Positions 1 to 8,321 are shown, numbered from the stretch's first letter. The stretch is 64,000 bases of DNA from Paenibacillus sp. LHD-117 (GCF_030929555.1 NZ_JAVFVT010000033.1:1-64000); one strand, 5' to 3'. Made by a program: numbers and translations. Notes: generated by a model from the sequence alone, not told the origin.

Positions 1-117
1 TTTGGTGGCGATGGCGGAGGGGAACCACGCGTTCCCATACCGAACACGACCGTTAAGCCCTCCAGCGCCAATGGTACTTGGACCGCAGGGTCCTGGGAGA
101 GTAGGACGTCGCCAAGC
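1..117 (+). rRNA. rrf: 5S ribosomal RNA
   Basis: The sequence has the typical Firmicute 5S layout. The ends, near 1-10 and 108-117, are complementary and form the terminal helix. The conserved stretch CCGAACACGACCGTTAAGCCC is present at about 40-60 and the loop E/helix IV region GGTCCTGGGAGAGTAGGACG is near 89-112. It is the last gene of an rRNA operon whose 16S and 23S lie before the window. The exact 5' end may be a base or two outside. Confidence 0.95.
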
Positions 118-125
118 ACGAATAA

Positions 126-156
126 CCTGTCGCAGAATACTGCGGCAGGTTTTTTG
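126..156 (+). terminator. rho-independent terminator of the rRNA operon
   Basis: A 10-bp stem (126-135 with 140-149, loop AATA, one G-U pair) is followed by seven T residues. It sits directly behind 5S rRNA, as expected for the end of an rrn transcript. Confidence 0.9.
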
Positions 157-163
157 TGCGTTC

Positions 164-344
164 GGGGAACTTTGGGATTGACGTAGTCCTCCATCCCAAA
201 GTCCCCGGGCGACGTTCCTCTCCCGTCTGGGAGAGTGTCTAACCCGTTTGATCGAAGCAATTCGACGATGTGGGACCCGGCCTTTAGAGGAAGGGTTAGA
301 CGCCGACCGGGGATGAATATGCTTCGTAGCTTATTCATCCCCGG
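164..344. repeat. cluster of four successive perfect or near-perfect hairpins
   Basis: Four stems follow each other with almost no gap: 164-178 with 193-206 (TTTGGGAT/ATCCCAAA core), 218-224 with 229-235 (7 bp), 237-245 with 293-301 (9 bp, GTCTAACCC/GGGTTAGAC), and 307-319 with 332-344 (13 bp, CCGGGGATGAATA). None has a T-run, so they are not simple terminators. No credible gene lies here. With the tandem repeats just downstream, this fills the 514-base gap between 5S rRNA and the next gene. Confidence 0.6.
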
Positions 345-377
345 TGCGGAATGGACGTCGCTACTCACGGAAGCCAG

Positions 378-425
378 GATACAAGCAAAGATACAAGCAA
401 GGATACAAGCAAAGATACAAGCAAA
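378..425. repeat. tandem 12-bp repeat, four copies plus a partial fifth
   Basis: The unit GATACAAGCAA(A/G) occurs four times head to tail at 378-389, 390-401, 402-413 and 414-425, with a partial copy after it. The unit keeps a multiple of three, so small open frames run through it as short amino-acid repeats, but they have no ribosome binding site and are not called as genes. Confidence 0.85.
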
Positions 426-429
426 GATA

Positions 430-472
430 AACAAGACCTGCCGTTTTTGTCACGGACGATCTTGTTTTTTTT
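430..472 (+). terminator. possible terminator
   Basis: AACAAGA at 430-436 pairs with TCTTGTT at 460-466, and an inner CCGT/ACGG pair extends the hairpin. The right arm runs into eight T residues. It may end residual transcription from the rRNA side before the acetyltransferase gene. Confidence 0.45.
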
Positions 473-631
473 ATTTCGCAGCTTAGCTTCACTCCCCCTT
501 CGGGAGAGTATCTGACGCTCCGGCAGTATTGCTTTACAGGTAAAGTTCAAATAAAACGATTGTGTTATTGCTACCATTATGTGGTCATGTTAAAGTATCG
601 GGTATATCGAATATGGCTGAGGAGGATGGAT

Positions 632-1831
632 ATGGAGCAGAATATACGCATCGACCGACTGGAGATGGACCGGTTCGAAGAGGGCATGGAACTGGCGCAG
701 TTTGCGTTTCAATTCGTAAGATCGCCGCAAGAGCTGGAGGAGATCAGGAAGAGGACAGAGGACGAGCCTTCCGATCGGTGGGCCGTATTCGTAGAGGATC
801 GGCTCGCGGCACAGGCCGTGGTGCTGGAGCTGGAGACGTACATAGCGGGCAAAGCTTTTGCGATGGGAGGCGTCGCGGCCGTGGCGACTTGGCCGGAGTA
901 CAGGCGGCAAGGGTTTGTCGGGAAGCTGCTGGTCCATGCTCTCGCCGAGATGAATAAGAAGGGGCAAACATTGTCGTTTCTACACCCGTTCGCGTTCGGT
1001 TTTTATCAGAAATTTGGCTGGGCACCTTACACGGAGAATAAGTTGTATACGCTGATGCCCCAGCAGTTGCCTCCGCGCACGGCGAGCCCAGGGCGCATCG
1101 AACGGGTGATCGGCTACGATTCGTTGTATGAGCCGTACGAAACTTTCGCCGCACGTTACAATGGCACGTTGAAGAGAACGGAGAAATGGTGGAACTACCG
1201 CATCAACGTACAGAAGCCGGCGAAGATTGCGGCTTATCGTGACAGCCAAGATATTGTGCAAGGTTATATCATATATGAAGTATCGAAGAAGGAGTTGAAG
1301 GTGGATGAGCTTGTCTACCTTAACGAAGAGGCTAGAACCGCCCTGTGGACTTTCATTGCGCAGCACGATTCAATGGTCGAGAAGGTGACGTTAACGGCGC
1401 CGATCGACGATACGCTGATTGATCATCTGCCGGATCCTCGGATCAAGCAGGAGGTGGTACCGTATTTCATGGCGCGCATCGTGGATGTGAAAGGGTTCCT
1501 TGAGCAATATCCGTTCTTGCCTCAAGATGAAGCGACAGAGTTCGCCGTTCAAGTGGCGGATGAGCATGCCCCATGGAACAACCAAACGTTCCGCGTGAAG
1601 ATCCCGTCGTCCGGCCAGGCGTCGGTTACGGCGAATGAGCTGGACACTGGCGGGTTCGGCGAAAATTCCATTCTTCGGACGGATATCGGCGCATTAACGA
1701 TGCTGATGTTAAGCTACCGTTCCGGAGTCCAATTATCGGGTTCAAAGCGGATTCAAGGCGATCCCGAAACAATAAATCGCTTACAAGCGCGAATACCCGA
1801 ACGAACGACGTACCTCCCTGATTTTTTCTGA
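632..1831 (+). CDS. Eis-type GNAT N-acetyltransferase
   Basis: The predicted protein has 399 residues and fits the Eis family, whose members transfer acetyl groups from acetyl-CoA to amines, including aminoglycosides in some bacteria; the substrate here is unknown. The N-terminal GNAT fold carries the acetyl-CoA loop motif TWPEYRRQGFVGKLL near residue 90, followed by SFLHPFAFGFYQKFGW, typical of this family. The C-terminal part corresponds to the second GNAT-like region and the sterol-carrier-like domain. The start at 632 is chosen because GAGGAGG at 619-625 is six bases upstream; an in-frame ATG at 626 touches that site. It is a single gene between the rRNA operon and guaB and has no clear terminator behind it. 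Confidence 0.8.
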   Translation: MEQNIRIDRLEMDRFEEGMELAQFAFQFVRSPQELEEIRKRTEDEPSDRWAVFVEDRLAAQAVVLELETYIAGKAFAMGGVAAVATWPEYRRQGFVGKLLVHALAEMNKKGQTLSFLHPFAFGFYQKFGWAPYTENKLYTLMPQQLPPRTASPGRIERVIGYDSLYEPYETFAARYNGTLKRTEKWWNYRINVQKPAKIAAYRDSQDIVQGYIIYEVSKKELKVDELVYLNEEARTALWTFIAQHDSMVEKVTLTAPIDDTLIDHLPDPRIKQEVVPYFMARIVDVKGFLEQYPFLPQDEATEFAVQVADEHAPWNNQTFRVKIPSSGQASVTANELDTGGFGENSILRTDIGALTMLMLSYRSGVQLSGSKRIQGDPETINRLQARIPERTTYLPDFF

Positions 1832-1897
1832 AGATTGGGAACTTTCCGTATTCGGAAAAAGGGTGGAAAAGTGGGATTTATCGCCTTCCAACCAGCC

Positions 1898-1926
1898 TTG
1901 ACAGCCCCTACCCCCTCTGCTAATAT
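1898..1926 (+). promoter_or_regulatory. sigma-A-type promoter of guaB
   Basis: TTGACA at 1898-1903 is followed after 17 bases by TAATAT at 1921-1926. It lies 49 bases before the guaB start. No purine riboswitch was recognised in the leader. Confidence 0.6.
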
Positions 1927-1974
1927 TGCAATAATATATTTGAGAGGCACTGAAAATAAGGGAGGAAATTACTC

Positions 1975-3432
1975 GTGTGGGAAACGAAATTCGCTAAAGA
2001 AGGGCTTACGTTCGACGACGTATTGCTTGTTCCGCGCAAATCAGAGGTACTGCCTAGAGAAGTCAACATCTCCGCTCGTTTAAGCGCAGGCATCAAGCTC
2101 AACATCCCGCTCATCAGCGCAGGCATGGATACCGTAACGGAAGCCGCTTTGGCGATTGCGATTGCTCGTGAAGGCGGAGTCGGCATCATTCATAAGAACA
2201 TGTCCGTGGCGCAGCAAGCGGAAGAGGTCGACCGCGTGAAACGTTCGGAGAGCGGCGTTATCACGAATCCATTCTCGCTCACTCCGAATCATCATGTCTA
2301 TGATGCCGAAGAGCTTATGGGCAAATACCGCATTTCCGGCGTACCGATCGTGGATCAGGACAAGAAGCTCGTCGGCATTCTGACCAACCGCGATTTGCGC
2401 TTCGTCCATGACTATTCGATCAAGATCAGCGAAGTCATGACACGCGAGAACCTTGTTACGGCGCCAGTCGGAACAACGCTGCAAGAGGCGGAAGGCATTC
2501 TTCAGCAGCACAAGATCGAGAAGCTTCCGCTCGTGGATGAGGAGAACACGCTTAAGGGTCTCATCACGATCAAGGATATCGAGAAAGCCATTCAATTCCC
2601 GAATGCCGCGAAAGATACGCAAGGCAGATTGCTTTGCGGCGCAGCGGTTGGCATTTCGAAGGACACGATGGATCGCGCGGAAGCGCTAGTGAATGCCGGC
2701 ATCGACGTACTGGTCGTCGACTCCGCTCACGGCCATCATATCAATATTATCGAAGCGGTTCGCAAAATTCGCGCGTCTTATCCGGATCTGACGATCATCG
2801 CGGGCAACGTGGCGACGGGCGAAGCGACGCGCGACCTGATCGAAGCAGGCGCTTCGGTCGTCAAAGTCGGCATCGGGCCGGGCTCCATCTGTACGACCCG
2901 CGTTATCGCGGGAATCGGCGTTCCGCAGATTACGGCGATCTACGATTGCGCATCCGTAGCTCGGGAGTATAACATTCCGATTATCGCGGACGGCGGCATT
3001 AAGTACTCCGGCGATATCACGAAGGCGATCGCGGCGGGCGCGAGCGCGATCATGATCGGCAGCTTGTTCGCCGGCACGGCGGAGAGCCCGGGCGAGACGG
3101 AAATTTTCCAAGGCCGCAGCTTCAAGGTATACCGCGGCATGGGCTCCATCGGCGCGATGAAGGAAGGCAGCAAGGACCGTTACTTCCAAGAGAACGAGAG
3201 CAAGCTTGTTCCGGAAGGCATCGAAGGACGCGTTCCTTACAAAGGACCGCTCGCCGATACCGTTCATCAGCTTCTTGGCGGACTTCGTTCCGGCATGGGT
3301 TATTGCGGCACGGCTTCGCTCGAAGAGCTGAAGAACGATACGCAGTTCGTGCGCATTACCGGTTCCGGGCTGCGCGAGAGCCATCCACATGACGTTCAAA
3401 TCACGAAGGAAGCGCCAAACTACTCTTTGTAG
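1975..3432 (+). CDS. guaB: IMP dehydrogenase
   Basis: This 485-residue protein catalyses the NAD-dependent oxidation of IMP to XMP, the committed step of GMP synthesis in the cytoplasm. The catalytic loop GPGSICTTRVIAGIG is intact, with the nucleophilic cysteine at residue 306. Two CBS modules sit in the inserted region at about residues 90-205, and the flap region with KDRYFQ and RVPYKG is present. The start is a GTG at 1975 preceded by GGGAGGAAATT. Length and motif order are those of the bacterial family. Its position before dacA and pdxST matches the Bacillus near-origin order. Confidence 0.98.
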   Translation: MWETKFAKEGLTFDDVLLVPRKSEVLPREVNISARLSAGIKLNIPLISAGMDTVTEAALAIAIAREGGVGIIHKNMSVAQQAEEVDRVKRSESGVITNPFSLTPNHHVYDAEELMGKYRISGVPIVDQDKKLVGILTNRDLRFVHDYSIKISEVMTRENLVTAPVGTTLQEAEGILQQHKIEKLPLVDEENTLKGLITIKDIEKAIQFPNAAKDTQGRLLCGAAVGISKDTMDRAEALVNAGIDVLVVDSAHGHHINIIEAVRKIRASYPDLTIIAGNVATGEATRDLIEAGASVVKVGIGPGSICTTRVIAGIGVPQITAIYDCASVAREYNIPIIADGGIKYSGDITKAIAAGASAIMIGSLFAGTAESPGETEIFQGRSFKVYRGMGSIGAMKEGSKDRYFQENESKLVPEGIEGRVPYKGPLADTVHQLLGGLRSGMGYCGTASLEELKNDTQFVRITGSGLRESHPHDVQITKEAPNYSL

Positions 3433-3469
3433 TACCCATTTAAGAGAAAACCCGTCGAACGGGATTCGA

Positions 3470-3517
3470 AACCAGACAGAGCTAGCCGGCAACGGCTGCG
3501 ATGTCTGGTTTTATTTT
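3470..3517 (+). terminator. terminator of guaB
   Basis: AACCAGACA at 3470-3478 pairs with TGTCTGGTT at 3502-3510, an inner AGCCG/CGGCT stem extends it, and TTATTTT follows. Confidence 0.85.
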
Positions 3518-3640
3518 GCAAAGCCCTAAAATTGGATGAAGGAATCCTCATCCGGCTCCAGGCATAAGAGGTTTAATTGTGCCTCTCTCCTATGTTACAA
3601 TTATGAGCGGATAAACCAATGGGGAAATGGGGAAACGAGT

Positions 3641-4939
3641 GTGAAAGTAATGGGAAGGCCGGTTCGGTTGTTATCAGTCATCGCTGCTTGCCTTGCAGTA
3701 TGGGTAACGGTGTCGTCGCTTGGCGCATCCACTGCGCTTGCTGTAGGTTTCGACAATAGGCCAAGCACGGAGAATTCACTGGGACTGCAAGTCAAATCCG
3801 CGATACTTATCGAAGCGGAATCCGGTCAAGTGTTGTTCGAGGTCAATCCGGATCAACCTTTGCCGATTGCAAGCATGACGAAGCTCATGACGGAGTACAT
3901 TGTTCTTGAAGAAATCTCTTCGGGACGACTGACGTGGGAACAGGTTATTTCGGTGAGTCCGGAAGCTGCGGATACCGATCCATCCGAGTCGCAGATTTAT
4001 CTTGCGGAGGGCGATCAGCATTCCGTTAAGGACTTATATATAGCAATGGCGGTTGGCTCGGCCAACGACGCAACAAAAGCGCTGGCTTCTTACATCGGCG
4101 GCAGCTTGGATGCCTTCATCCAGAAGATGAACGAAACAGCGGACAAACTCGGCCTGAAGAGCGCCGTGTTCACGAGCGTAACGGGCTTTGAGGACACGAC
4201 GGTGATGTCCGCGGGCGATATGGCGAAGCTGGCTCGAATTATTTTGCAGGAGCATCCTGAGTTCTTGGAGTATTCCAGCATTCAGGATTACAAGTTCCGC
4301 GAACGCGACGAAAAGCCGATGATCAACTTTAACTACATGCTTGGTGCGAATGTAAACAATGATAGCTTGAGGTTCCTAGCCTACGAAGGCGTGGATGGCA
4401 TGAAAACCGGATTTATCGATGCTGCCGGCTACAATTTTACCGGAACGGTGAAACGCGGCGATTTGCGCTACATTAGCGTCGTGATGGATACGAGCACAAA
4501 AAATACGCGTTTCCACGAAACGGCGAAGCTGTATAATTACGCATTTGCCACTTTTGAGAAGAAAACGGTTCTTCCGCCAAAATCCGTGGTAGAAACGCTC
4601 GAAACGGTCAAGATTAAGAAAGGCGTTCAAAAGTCGGTTCCCGTCGTGACGGAGAAAGACATTACGTTCATGGTGCAGAAGGGCGTCGAACCGGAGATCT
4701 CTATGACGAAGTCGGAGCTATTGCCGGAGAGCGAGTTGGTGGCTCCGATCGCGGCCGGTACGAAGGTCGGCACGGTGACGTACACGTACAAGGATAAGCT
4801 GACCGGCAAGGATTTGAACTACACGGTTAATCTGGTCACGACAGAGGAAGCGGAAAAAGCGGGCTGGTTCAAGCTGTTCTTCCGCGCCATCGGTGCTTTC
4901 TTCTCGAATCTGTTCAACAGCATTCTTGATCTGTTCTAA
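3641..4939 (+). CDS. dacA: D-alanyl-D-alanine carboxypeptidase (PBP5/DacA type)
   Basis: This secreted penicillin-binding protein removes the terminal D-alanine from peptidoglycan stem peptides. All three active-site boxes are present: SMTK (Ser78), SAN (Ser140) and KTG (Lys255). A hydrophobic signal peptide precedes an Ala-x-Ala-type cleavage site (STALA, about residue 33). The C-terminal PBP5-associated domain ends in an amphipathic stretch rich in Phe and Leu, the usual membrane anchor. The GTG at 3641 is preferred because it places the signal sequence at the N terminus and follows a purine-rich GGGGAAA site; an open frame extends upstream to 3536 but adds non-signal residues. The protein has 432 residues, normal for the family. 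The same neighbour order occurs in Bacillus. Confidence 0.93.
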   Translation: MKVMGRPVRLLSVIAACLAVWVTVSSLGASTALAVGFDNRPSTENSLGLQVKSAILIEAESGQVLFEVNPDQPLPIASMTKLMTEYIVLEEISSGRLTWEQVISVSPEAADTDPSESQIYLAEGDQHSVKDLYIAMAVGSANDATKALASYIGGSLDAFIQKMNETADKLGLKSAVFTSVTGFEDTTVMSAGDMAKLARIILQEHPEFLEYSSIQDYKFRERDEKPMINFNYMLGANVNNDSLRFLAYEGVDGMKTGFIDAAGYNFTGTVKRGDLRYISVVMDTSTKNTRFHETAKLYNYAFATFEKKTVLPPKSVVETLETVKIKKGVQKSVPVVTEKDITFMVQKGVEPEISMTKSELLPESELVAPIAAGTKVGTVTYTYKDKLTGKDLNYTVNLVTTEEAEKAGWFKLFFRAIGAFFSNLFNSILDLF

Positions 4940-4986
4940 TTCATTTTGGTTATCATTAATCCGACCTATTCGCAAGGATTATAGGC

Positions 4987-5015
4987 TTGTCGATTGAACG
5001 GCATTCCTGTAAAAT
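4987..5015 (+). promoter_or_regulatory. probable promoter of pdxST
   Basis: TTGTCG at 4987-4992 is followed after 17 bases by TAAAAT at 5010-5015, 65 bases before pdxS. No MocR-type regulator gene is adjacent. Confidence 0.4.
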
Positions 5016-5080
5016 AAGTGGTTAGTACTACTTCGGTATCATACATTCCAGAATGGATGACTAATAGGAGGAAGAAACAG

Positions 5081-5962
5081 ATGGAGACAGGTACATCGCG
5101 CGTAAAACGCGGTATGGCAGAGATGCAAAAAGGCGGCGTCATCATGGACGTTATGAACGCCGAGCAAGCGAAAATAGCGGAAGCGGCAGGCGCGACGGCG
5201 GTTATGGCGCTTGAGCGCGTGCCTTCGGATATTCGCGCGGCAGGCGGCGTTGCCCGTATGGCCGACCCGACAATCGTGGAAGAGGTCATGAAGGTCGTTT
5301 CCATCCCGGTCATGGCGAAAGCGCGTATCGGCCACATTGTCGAGGCGAGAGTTCTCGAATCGATGGGCGTTGACTACATCGACGAGAGCGAAGTGCTTAC
5401 CCCTGCGGATGAAGTGTTCCACATTAGCAAAAACGAATTTACGATTCCGTTCGTATGCGGAGCCAAGGACCTGGGCGAAGCGCTCCGCCGGATCCAGGAA
5501 GGCGCGGCCATGCTTCGCACGAAAGGCGAACCGGGAACGGGCAACATCGTGGAAGCCGTTCGCCATCTCCGTCTGATCAATGGTCAAATTCGCAAGGTAC
5601 AAGCGTTGTCGAAGGACGAGCTGTACCACGAAGCGAAAGTGCTTGGCGTTCCTTACGAGCTGCTGCTCGGCGTTCACGAGAGCGGCAAGCTGCCGGTCGT
5701 TAACTTCGCAGCGGGCGGCGTAGCGACGCCATCCGACGCGGCGCTTATGATGGAGCTGGGCGCTGACGGCGTATTCGTAGGATCCGGCATCTTCAAGTCG
5801 GACAGCCCCGAGAAGTTCGCTCGCGCGATCGTCGAAGCGACAACTCATTATCAAGACTACAAGCTGATCGCGGAAGTGTCGAAAAACCTCGGCACGCCGA
5901 TGAAAGGCATCGAAATTTCCAAACTGGATGCCGCTTCCCGTATGCAGGACCGCGGAATCTAA
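5081..5962 (+). CDS. pdxS: pyridoxal 5'-phosphate synthase, lyase subunit
   Basis: PdxS builds pyridoxal 5'-phosphate from ribose 5-phosphate, glyceraldehyde 3-phosphate and ammonia supplied by PdxT, forming a 12-mer core decorated with glutaminase subunits. The 293-residue protein shows the near-invariant family sequence from the start, including MALERVPSDIRAAGGVARM and the Schiff-base lysine in VMAKARIGH (Lys80). The phosphate-binding end of the barrel, GGVATPSDAALMMELGADG, is also there. The start at 5081 follows AGGAGGAAGAAACAG; an upstream in-frame GTG at 5018 would add residues not typical of the family. pdxT follows 63 bases after the stop. Confidence 0.98.
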   Translation: METGTSRVKRGMAEMQKGGVIMDVMNAEQAKIAEAAGATAVMALERVPSDIRAAGGVARMADPTIVEEVMKVVSIPVMAKARIGHIVEARVLESMGVDYIDESEVLTPADEVFHISKNEFTIPFVCGAKDLGEALRRIQEGAAMLRTKGEPGTGNIVEAVRHLRLINGQIRKVQALSKDELYHEAKVLGVPYELLLGVHESGKLPVVNFAAGGVATPSDAALMMELGADGVFVGSGIFKSDSPEKFARAIVEATTHYQDYKLIAEVSKNLGTPMKGIEISKLDAASRMQDRGI

Positions 5963-5973
5963 TCACTATGCAG

Positions 5974-6000
5974 CCGGCCAAGCCCTTGAGGCTTGGCCGG
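5974..6000 (+). promoter_or_regulatory. perfect 11-bp hairpin between pdxS and pdxT
   Basis: CCGGCCAAGCC at 5974-5984 pairs exactly with GGCTTGGCCGG at 5990-6000 around a five-base loop. No T-run follows, and the pdxT ribosome binding site begins seven bases later. It may protect the pdxS message end or lower read-through to set the PdxS to PdxT ratio. Confidence 0.6.
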
Positions 6001-6025
6001 TCCTTTAAAGGAAGGCGAATCAGAG

Positions 6026-6616
6026 ATGAGAATCGGTGTTCTAGCGCTGCAAGGCGCTGTTGCGGAGCATATTCGCAGCTTGGAAGCGGCCGGCGCGGAA
6101 GCGGTAGCCGTCAAGCGAACCGAGGAGCTTGACGAGCTGCAAGGCCTGGTTATTCCGGGCGGAGAAAGCACGACGATCGGCAAGCTAATGCGTAAGTACG
6201 GCTTCATGGAAGCCATCAGGTCTTTCTCTGCCCAGGGCAAACCGATCTTCGGTACTTGCGCGGGGCTAATCGTGCTTGCGGATCAGATCGAAGGGCAAGA
6301 AGAAGCCCATCTGAAGCTGATGGATATGACGGTAGCGCGCAATGCGTTCGGCCGTCAACGCGAAAGCTTCGAGACGGATCTGCCCGTGAAAGGGATCGAC
6401 GAGACCGTACGCGCCGTCTTCATCCGCGCGCCGCTGATCAAGTCGGTCGGACCGCAGGTAGACGTCTTGTCCACCTATAACGACGAGATCGTTACGGCAA
6501 GGCAAGGTACGCTGCTCGCGGCATCTTACCATCCCGAGCTGACGGATGATTACCGGCTGCATGCCTACTTCGTGGATATGGTGAAGGAAGCCGCTGCCGC
6601 GGGTTCGAAGGCGTAA
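6026..6616 (+). CDS. pdxT: pyridoxal 5'-phosphate synthase, glutaminase subunit
   Basis: PdxT hydrolyses glutamine and channels ammonia to PdxS. The 196-residue class I amidotransferase carries PGGESTTIGKLM, the nucleophile in GTCAGL (Cys78) and the C-terminal His-x-Glu pair in YHPELTDD. The start at 6026 follows AAAGGAAGG and gives the family N terminus MRIGVLALQGA; an open frame extends to 5993 without a suitable site. It is in one operon with pdxS. Confidence 0.97.
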   Translation: MRIGVLALQGAVAEHIRSLEAAGAEAVAVKRTEELDELQGLVIPGGESTTIGKLMRKYGFMEAIRSFSAQGKPIFGTCAGLIVLADQIEGQEEAHLKLMDMTVARNAFGRQRESFETDLPVKGIDETVRAVFIRAPLIKSVGPQVDVLSTYNDEIVTARQGTLLAASYHPELTDDYRLHAYFVDMVKEAAAAGSKA

Positions 6617-6679
6617 GCGAAACCGGATTCGAAAAGAAACGATAGACGAGACTACTCCTTATGAGGGGAGCAACGGAAC

Positions 6680-7960
6680 GTGTTAGATGTTAAAGTATTG
6701 CGTTCGGACCTTGCCAAGGTCGAACAAGCATTGAAGAACCGTGGCGCATCGCTTGAGCTTGTAGCGGGATTCACCGAGCTTGATGTGAAGCGCCGGGAGA
6801 TGATCGGCGAGACCGAGCAGCTGAAGAACCGCCGCAACGTCGTCTCCGGGGAAGTCGCCAAGCTAAAGAAGTCCGGCGGCGACGCCGAAGCGCTAATTCT
6901 GGAGATGCGCGAAGTCGGCGACCGGATCAAAGCGATCGACGACGAGCTGCGCGAGCTGGAGACTGCGGTAGAGCAGATCCTGCTGTCGATTCCGAACATA
7001 CCTCACGAGAGCGTACCTGTCGGCGGATCGGAAGAAGAGAATGTGGAGATTCGCCGCGTTGGCGATCTGCCGGCGTTCGGCTTCGAGCCTAAAGCCCATT
7101 ATGACATTGCTACCGAGCTCGGTATCCTGGACTTCGAGCGCGCTGGCAAAGTAACGGGCTCACGATTCACGTTCTACCGCGGCTTAGGCGCCCGTCTGGA
7201 GCGCGCCTTGATCAGCTTCATGATGGACCTGCATAGTGACAACCATGGCTATGAAGAGGTACTGCCTCCTTATATCGTCAACCGGGACAGTCTGGTTGGC
7301 ACCGGTCAGCTGCCGAAGTTCGAAGAGGATCTGTTCAAGCTGAAGGATACTGAATATTATTTGATCCCGACGGCGGAAGTGCCGGTTACGAACATCCATC
7401 GCGACGAGATCCTCGACGCCGAAGATCTTCCGAAAAACTTCGTTGCTTATAGCGCGTGTTTCCGCTCCGAGGCGGGCGCGGCCGGTCGCGATACGCGCGG
7501 TCTGATCCGCCAGCACCAATTCAACAAGGTTGAACTTGTTAAGCTGGTGAAGCCGGAGGATTCGTACGACGAGCTCGAGAAGCTGACGAATGAAGCCGAG
7601 AAGGTGCTGCAGCTGCTTGGCTTGCCTTATCGCGTGCTTGCGCTCTGCACGGGCGATATGGGCTTCACGTCGGCAAAGACCTATGACATCGAAGTATGGA
7701 TTCCAAGCGCGAACACGTACCGCGAAATTTCCTCGTGCTCGAACTTTGAGGACTTCCAGGCGCGCCGCGCCGCGATTCGCTTCCGCAGGGAAGCGAAGAG
7801 CAAGCCGGAATTGGTCCATACGCTGAATGGCTCCGGTCTGGCGGTAGGCCGCACGGTCGCGGCTATTCTGGAGAACTTCCAGCAAGAGGACGGCTCCGTC
7901 GCGATCCCTGAGGCGCTTCGGCCTTACATGGGCGGCGTATCGGTCATTTCGGCGAAATAA
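6680..7960 (+). CDS. serS: seryl-tRNA synthetase
   Basis: This class II synthetase of 426 residues attaches serine to tRNA-Ser. The N-terminal two-stranded coiled coil (about residues 25-105) that grips the long variable arm is visible. Class II motif 2 is TRGLIRQHQFNKVELVK and motif 3 includes GSGLAVGRTVAAILEN. The GTG start at 6680 follows GAGGGGAG and gives the common N terminus MLDVKVLRSD. Only 63 bases separate it from pdxT, too few for a T-box leader. A tRNA-Ser gene lies 95 bases downstream. Confidence 0.97.
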   Translation: MLDVKVLRSDLAKVEQALKNRGASLELVAGFTELDVKRREMIGETEQLKNRRNVVSGEVAKLKKSGGDAEALILEMREVGDRIKAIDDELRELETAVEQILLSIPNIPHESVPVGGSEEENVEIRRVGDLPAFGFEPKAHYDIATELGILDFERAGKVTGSRFTFYRGLGARLERALISFMMDLHSDNHGYEEVLPPYIVNRDSLVGTGQLPKFEEDLFKLKDTEYYLIPTAEVPVTNIHRDEILDAEDLPKNFVAYSACFRSEAGAAGRDTRGLIRQHQFNKVELVKLVKPEDSYDELEKLTNEAEKVLQLLGLPYRVLALCTGDMGFTSAKTYDIEVWIPSANTYREISSCSNFEDFQARRAAIRFRREAKSKPELVHTLNGSGLAVGRTVAAILENFQQEDGSVAIPEALRPYMGGVSVISAK

Positions 7961-8003
7961 AGATTCAAGGAATGGTTAAGCGTACCATGGGGCAAAATAG
8001 AAG

Positions 8004-8033
8004 TTGCTTATCAATTTTGTCCTATGGTACAAT
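8004..8033 (+). promoter_or_regulatory. promoter of tRNA-Ser
   Basis: TTGCTT at 8004-8009, an 18-base spacer and TACAAT at 8028-8033 lie 23 bases before the tRNA. Confidence 0.6.
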
Positions 8034-8055
8034 GATTTCTGTTACGCTTACATGT

Positions 8056-8144
8056 GGAGAGGTACCGAAGCGGTCATAACGGGGCGGTCTTGAAAACCGT
8101 TAGGGCGCAAGCCCACGTGGGTTCGAGTCCCACCCTCTCCGCCA
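8056..8144 (+). tRNA. tRNA-Ser (anticodon UGA)
   Basis: The acceptor arm GGAGAGG pairs with CCTCTCC at the 3' end, followed by discriminator G and an encoded CCA. The anticodon loop CTTGAAA gives UGA. The long variable arm (TAGGGCGCAAGCCCACG) typical of tRNA-Ser and the T-arm GTTCGAGTC are present. It lies behind serS, as in Bacillus. Confidence 0.97.
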
Positions 8145-8306
8145 GTTATGAATAATCTACCATTAAGGCGCGAGGTGGGATGAGAACGGGCCGTTAAGCG
8201 AACATGCCAAAAGGCATGTTCGTAGGCCCCGGCGTGATAGTCGCATTCCCGTGACCGTTCATTAGGTCACGGTGCGACGGAGCGAGTCCCACCCTCTCCG
8301 CCAGTT
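8124..8306. repeat. palindromic element bounded by a 24-bp duplication of the tRNA-Ser 3' end
   Basis: The 24 bases from 8124 to 8147 (3' part of tRNA-Ser plus three bases) recur exactly at 8283-8306. The DNA between the copies is highly structured. GGCGCGAGGTGGGA at 8167-8180 is complementary, with small bulges, to the second tRNA tail. Inside are a 10-bp perfect hairpin (8199-8208 with 8213-8222) and an interrupted stem of 6 plus 8 bp (8240-8245 and 8249-8256 with 8265-8272 and 8273-8278). The whole could fold as one branched RNA of about 140 bases ending before a strong terminator. It could be a processed small RNA co-transcribed with the tRNA, or the scar of an insertion at a tRNA gene. 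It does not look like SRP RNA, tmRNA or 6S RNA. Confidence 0.75.
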
Positions 8307-8321
8307 TATTTCAAACGAGAT

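Noticed and set aside
378..425. CRISPR-like repeats
   Set aside because: The 12-bp units are contiguous without spacers and no cas genes are present.
365..577. Open frame encoding a leucine- and serine-rich tandem repeat on the minus strand
   Set aside because: It is only the translation of the 12-bp tandem repeat, with no ribosome binding site.
6617..6679. T-box leader before serS
   Set aside because: Only 63 bases separate pdxT and serS, with no T-box or specifier stem.
8148..8304. SRP RNA, tmRNA or 6S RNA behind tRNA-Ser
   Set aside because: The conserved GGAAG/GNAR loop region of SRP RNA and the signatures of the other RNAs are absent.
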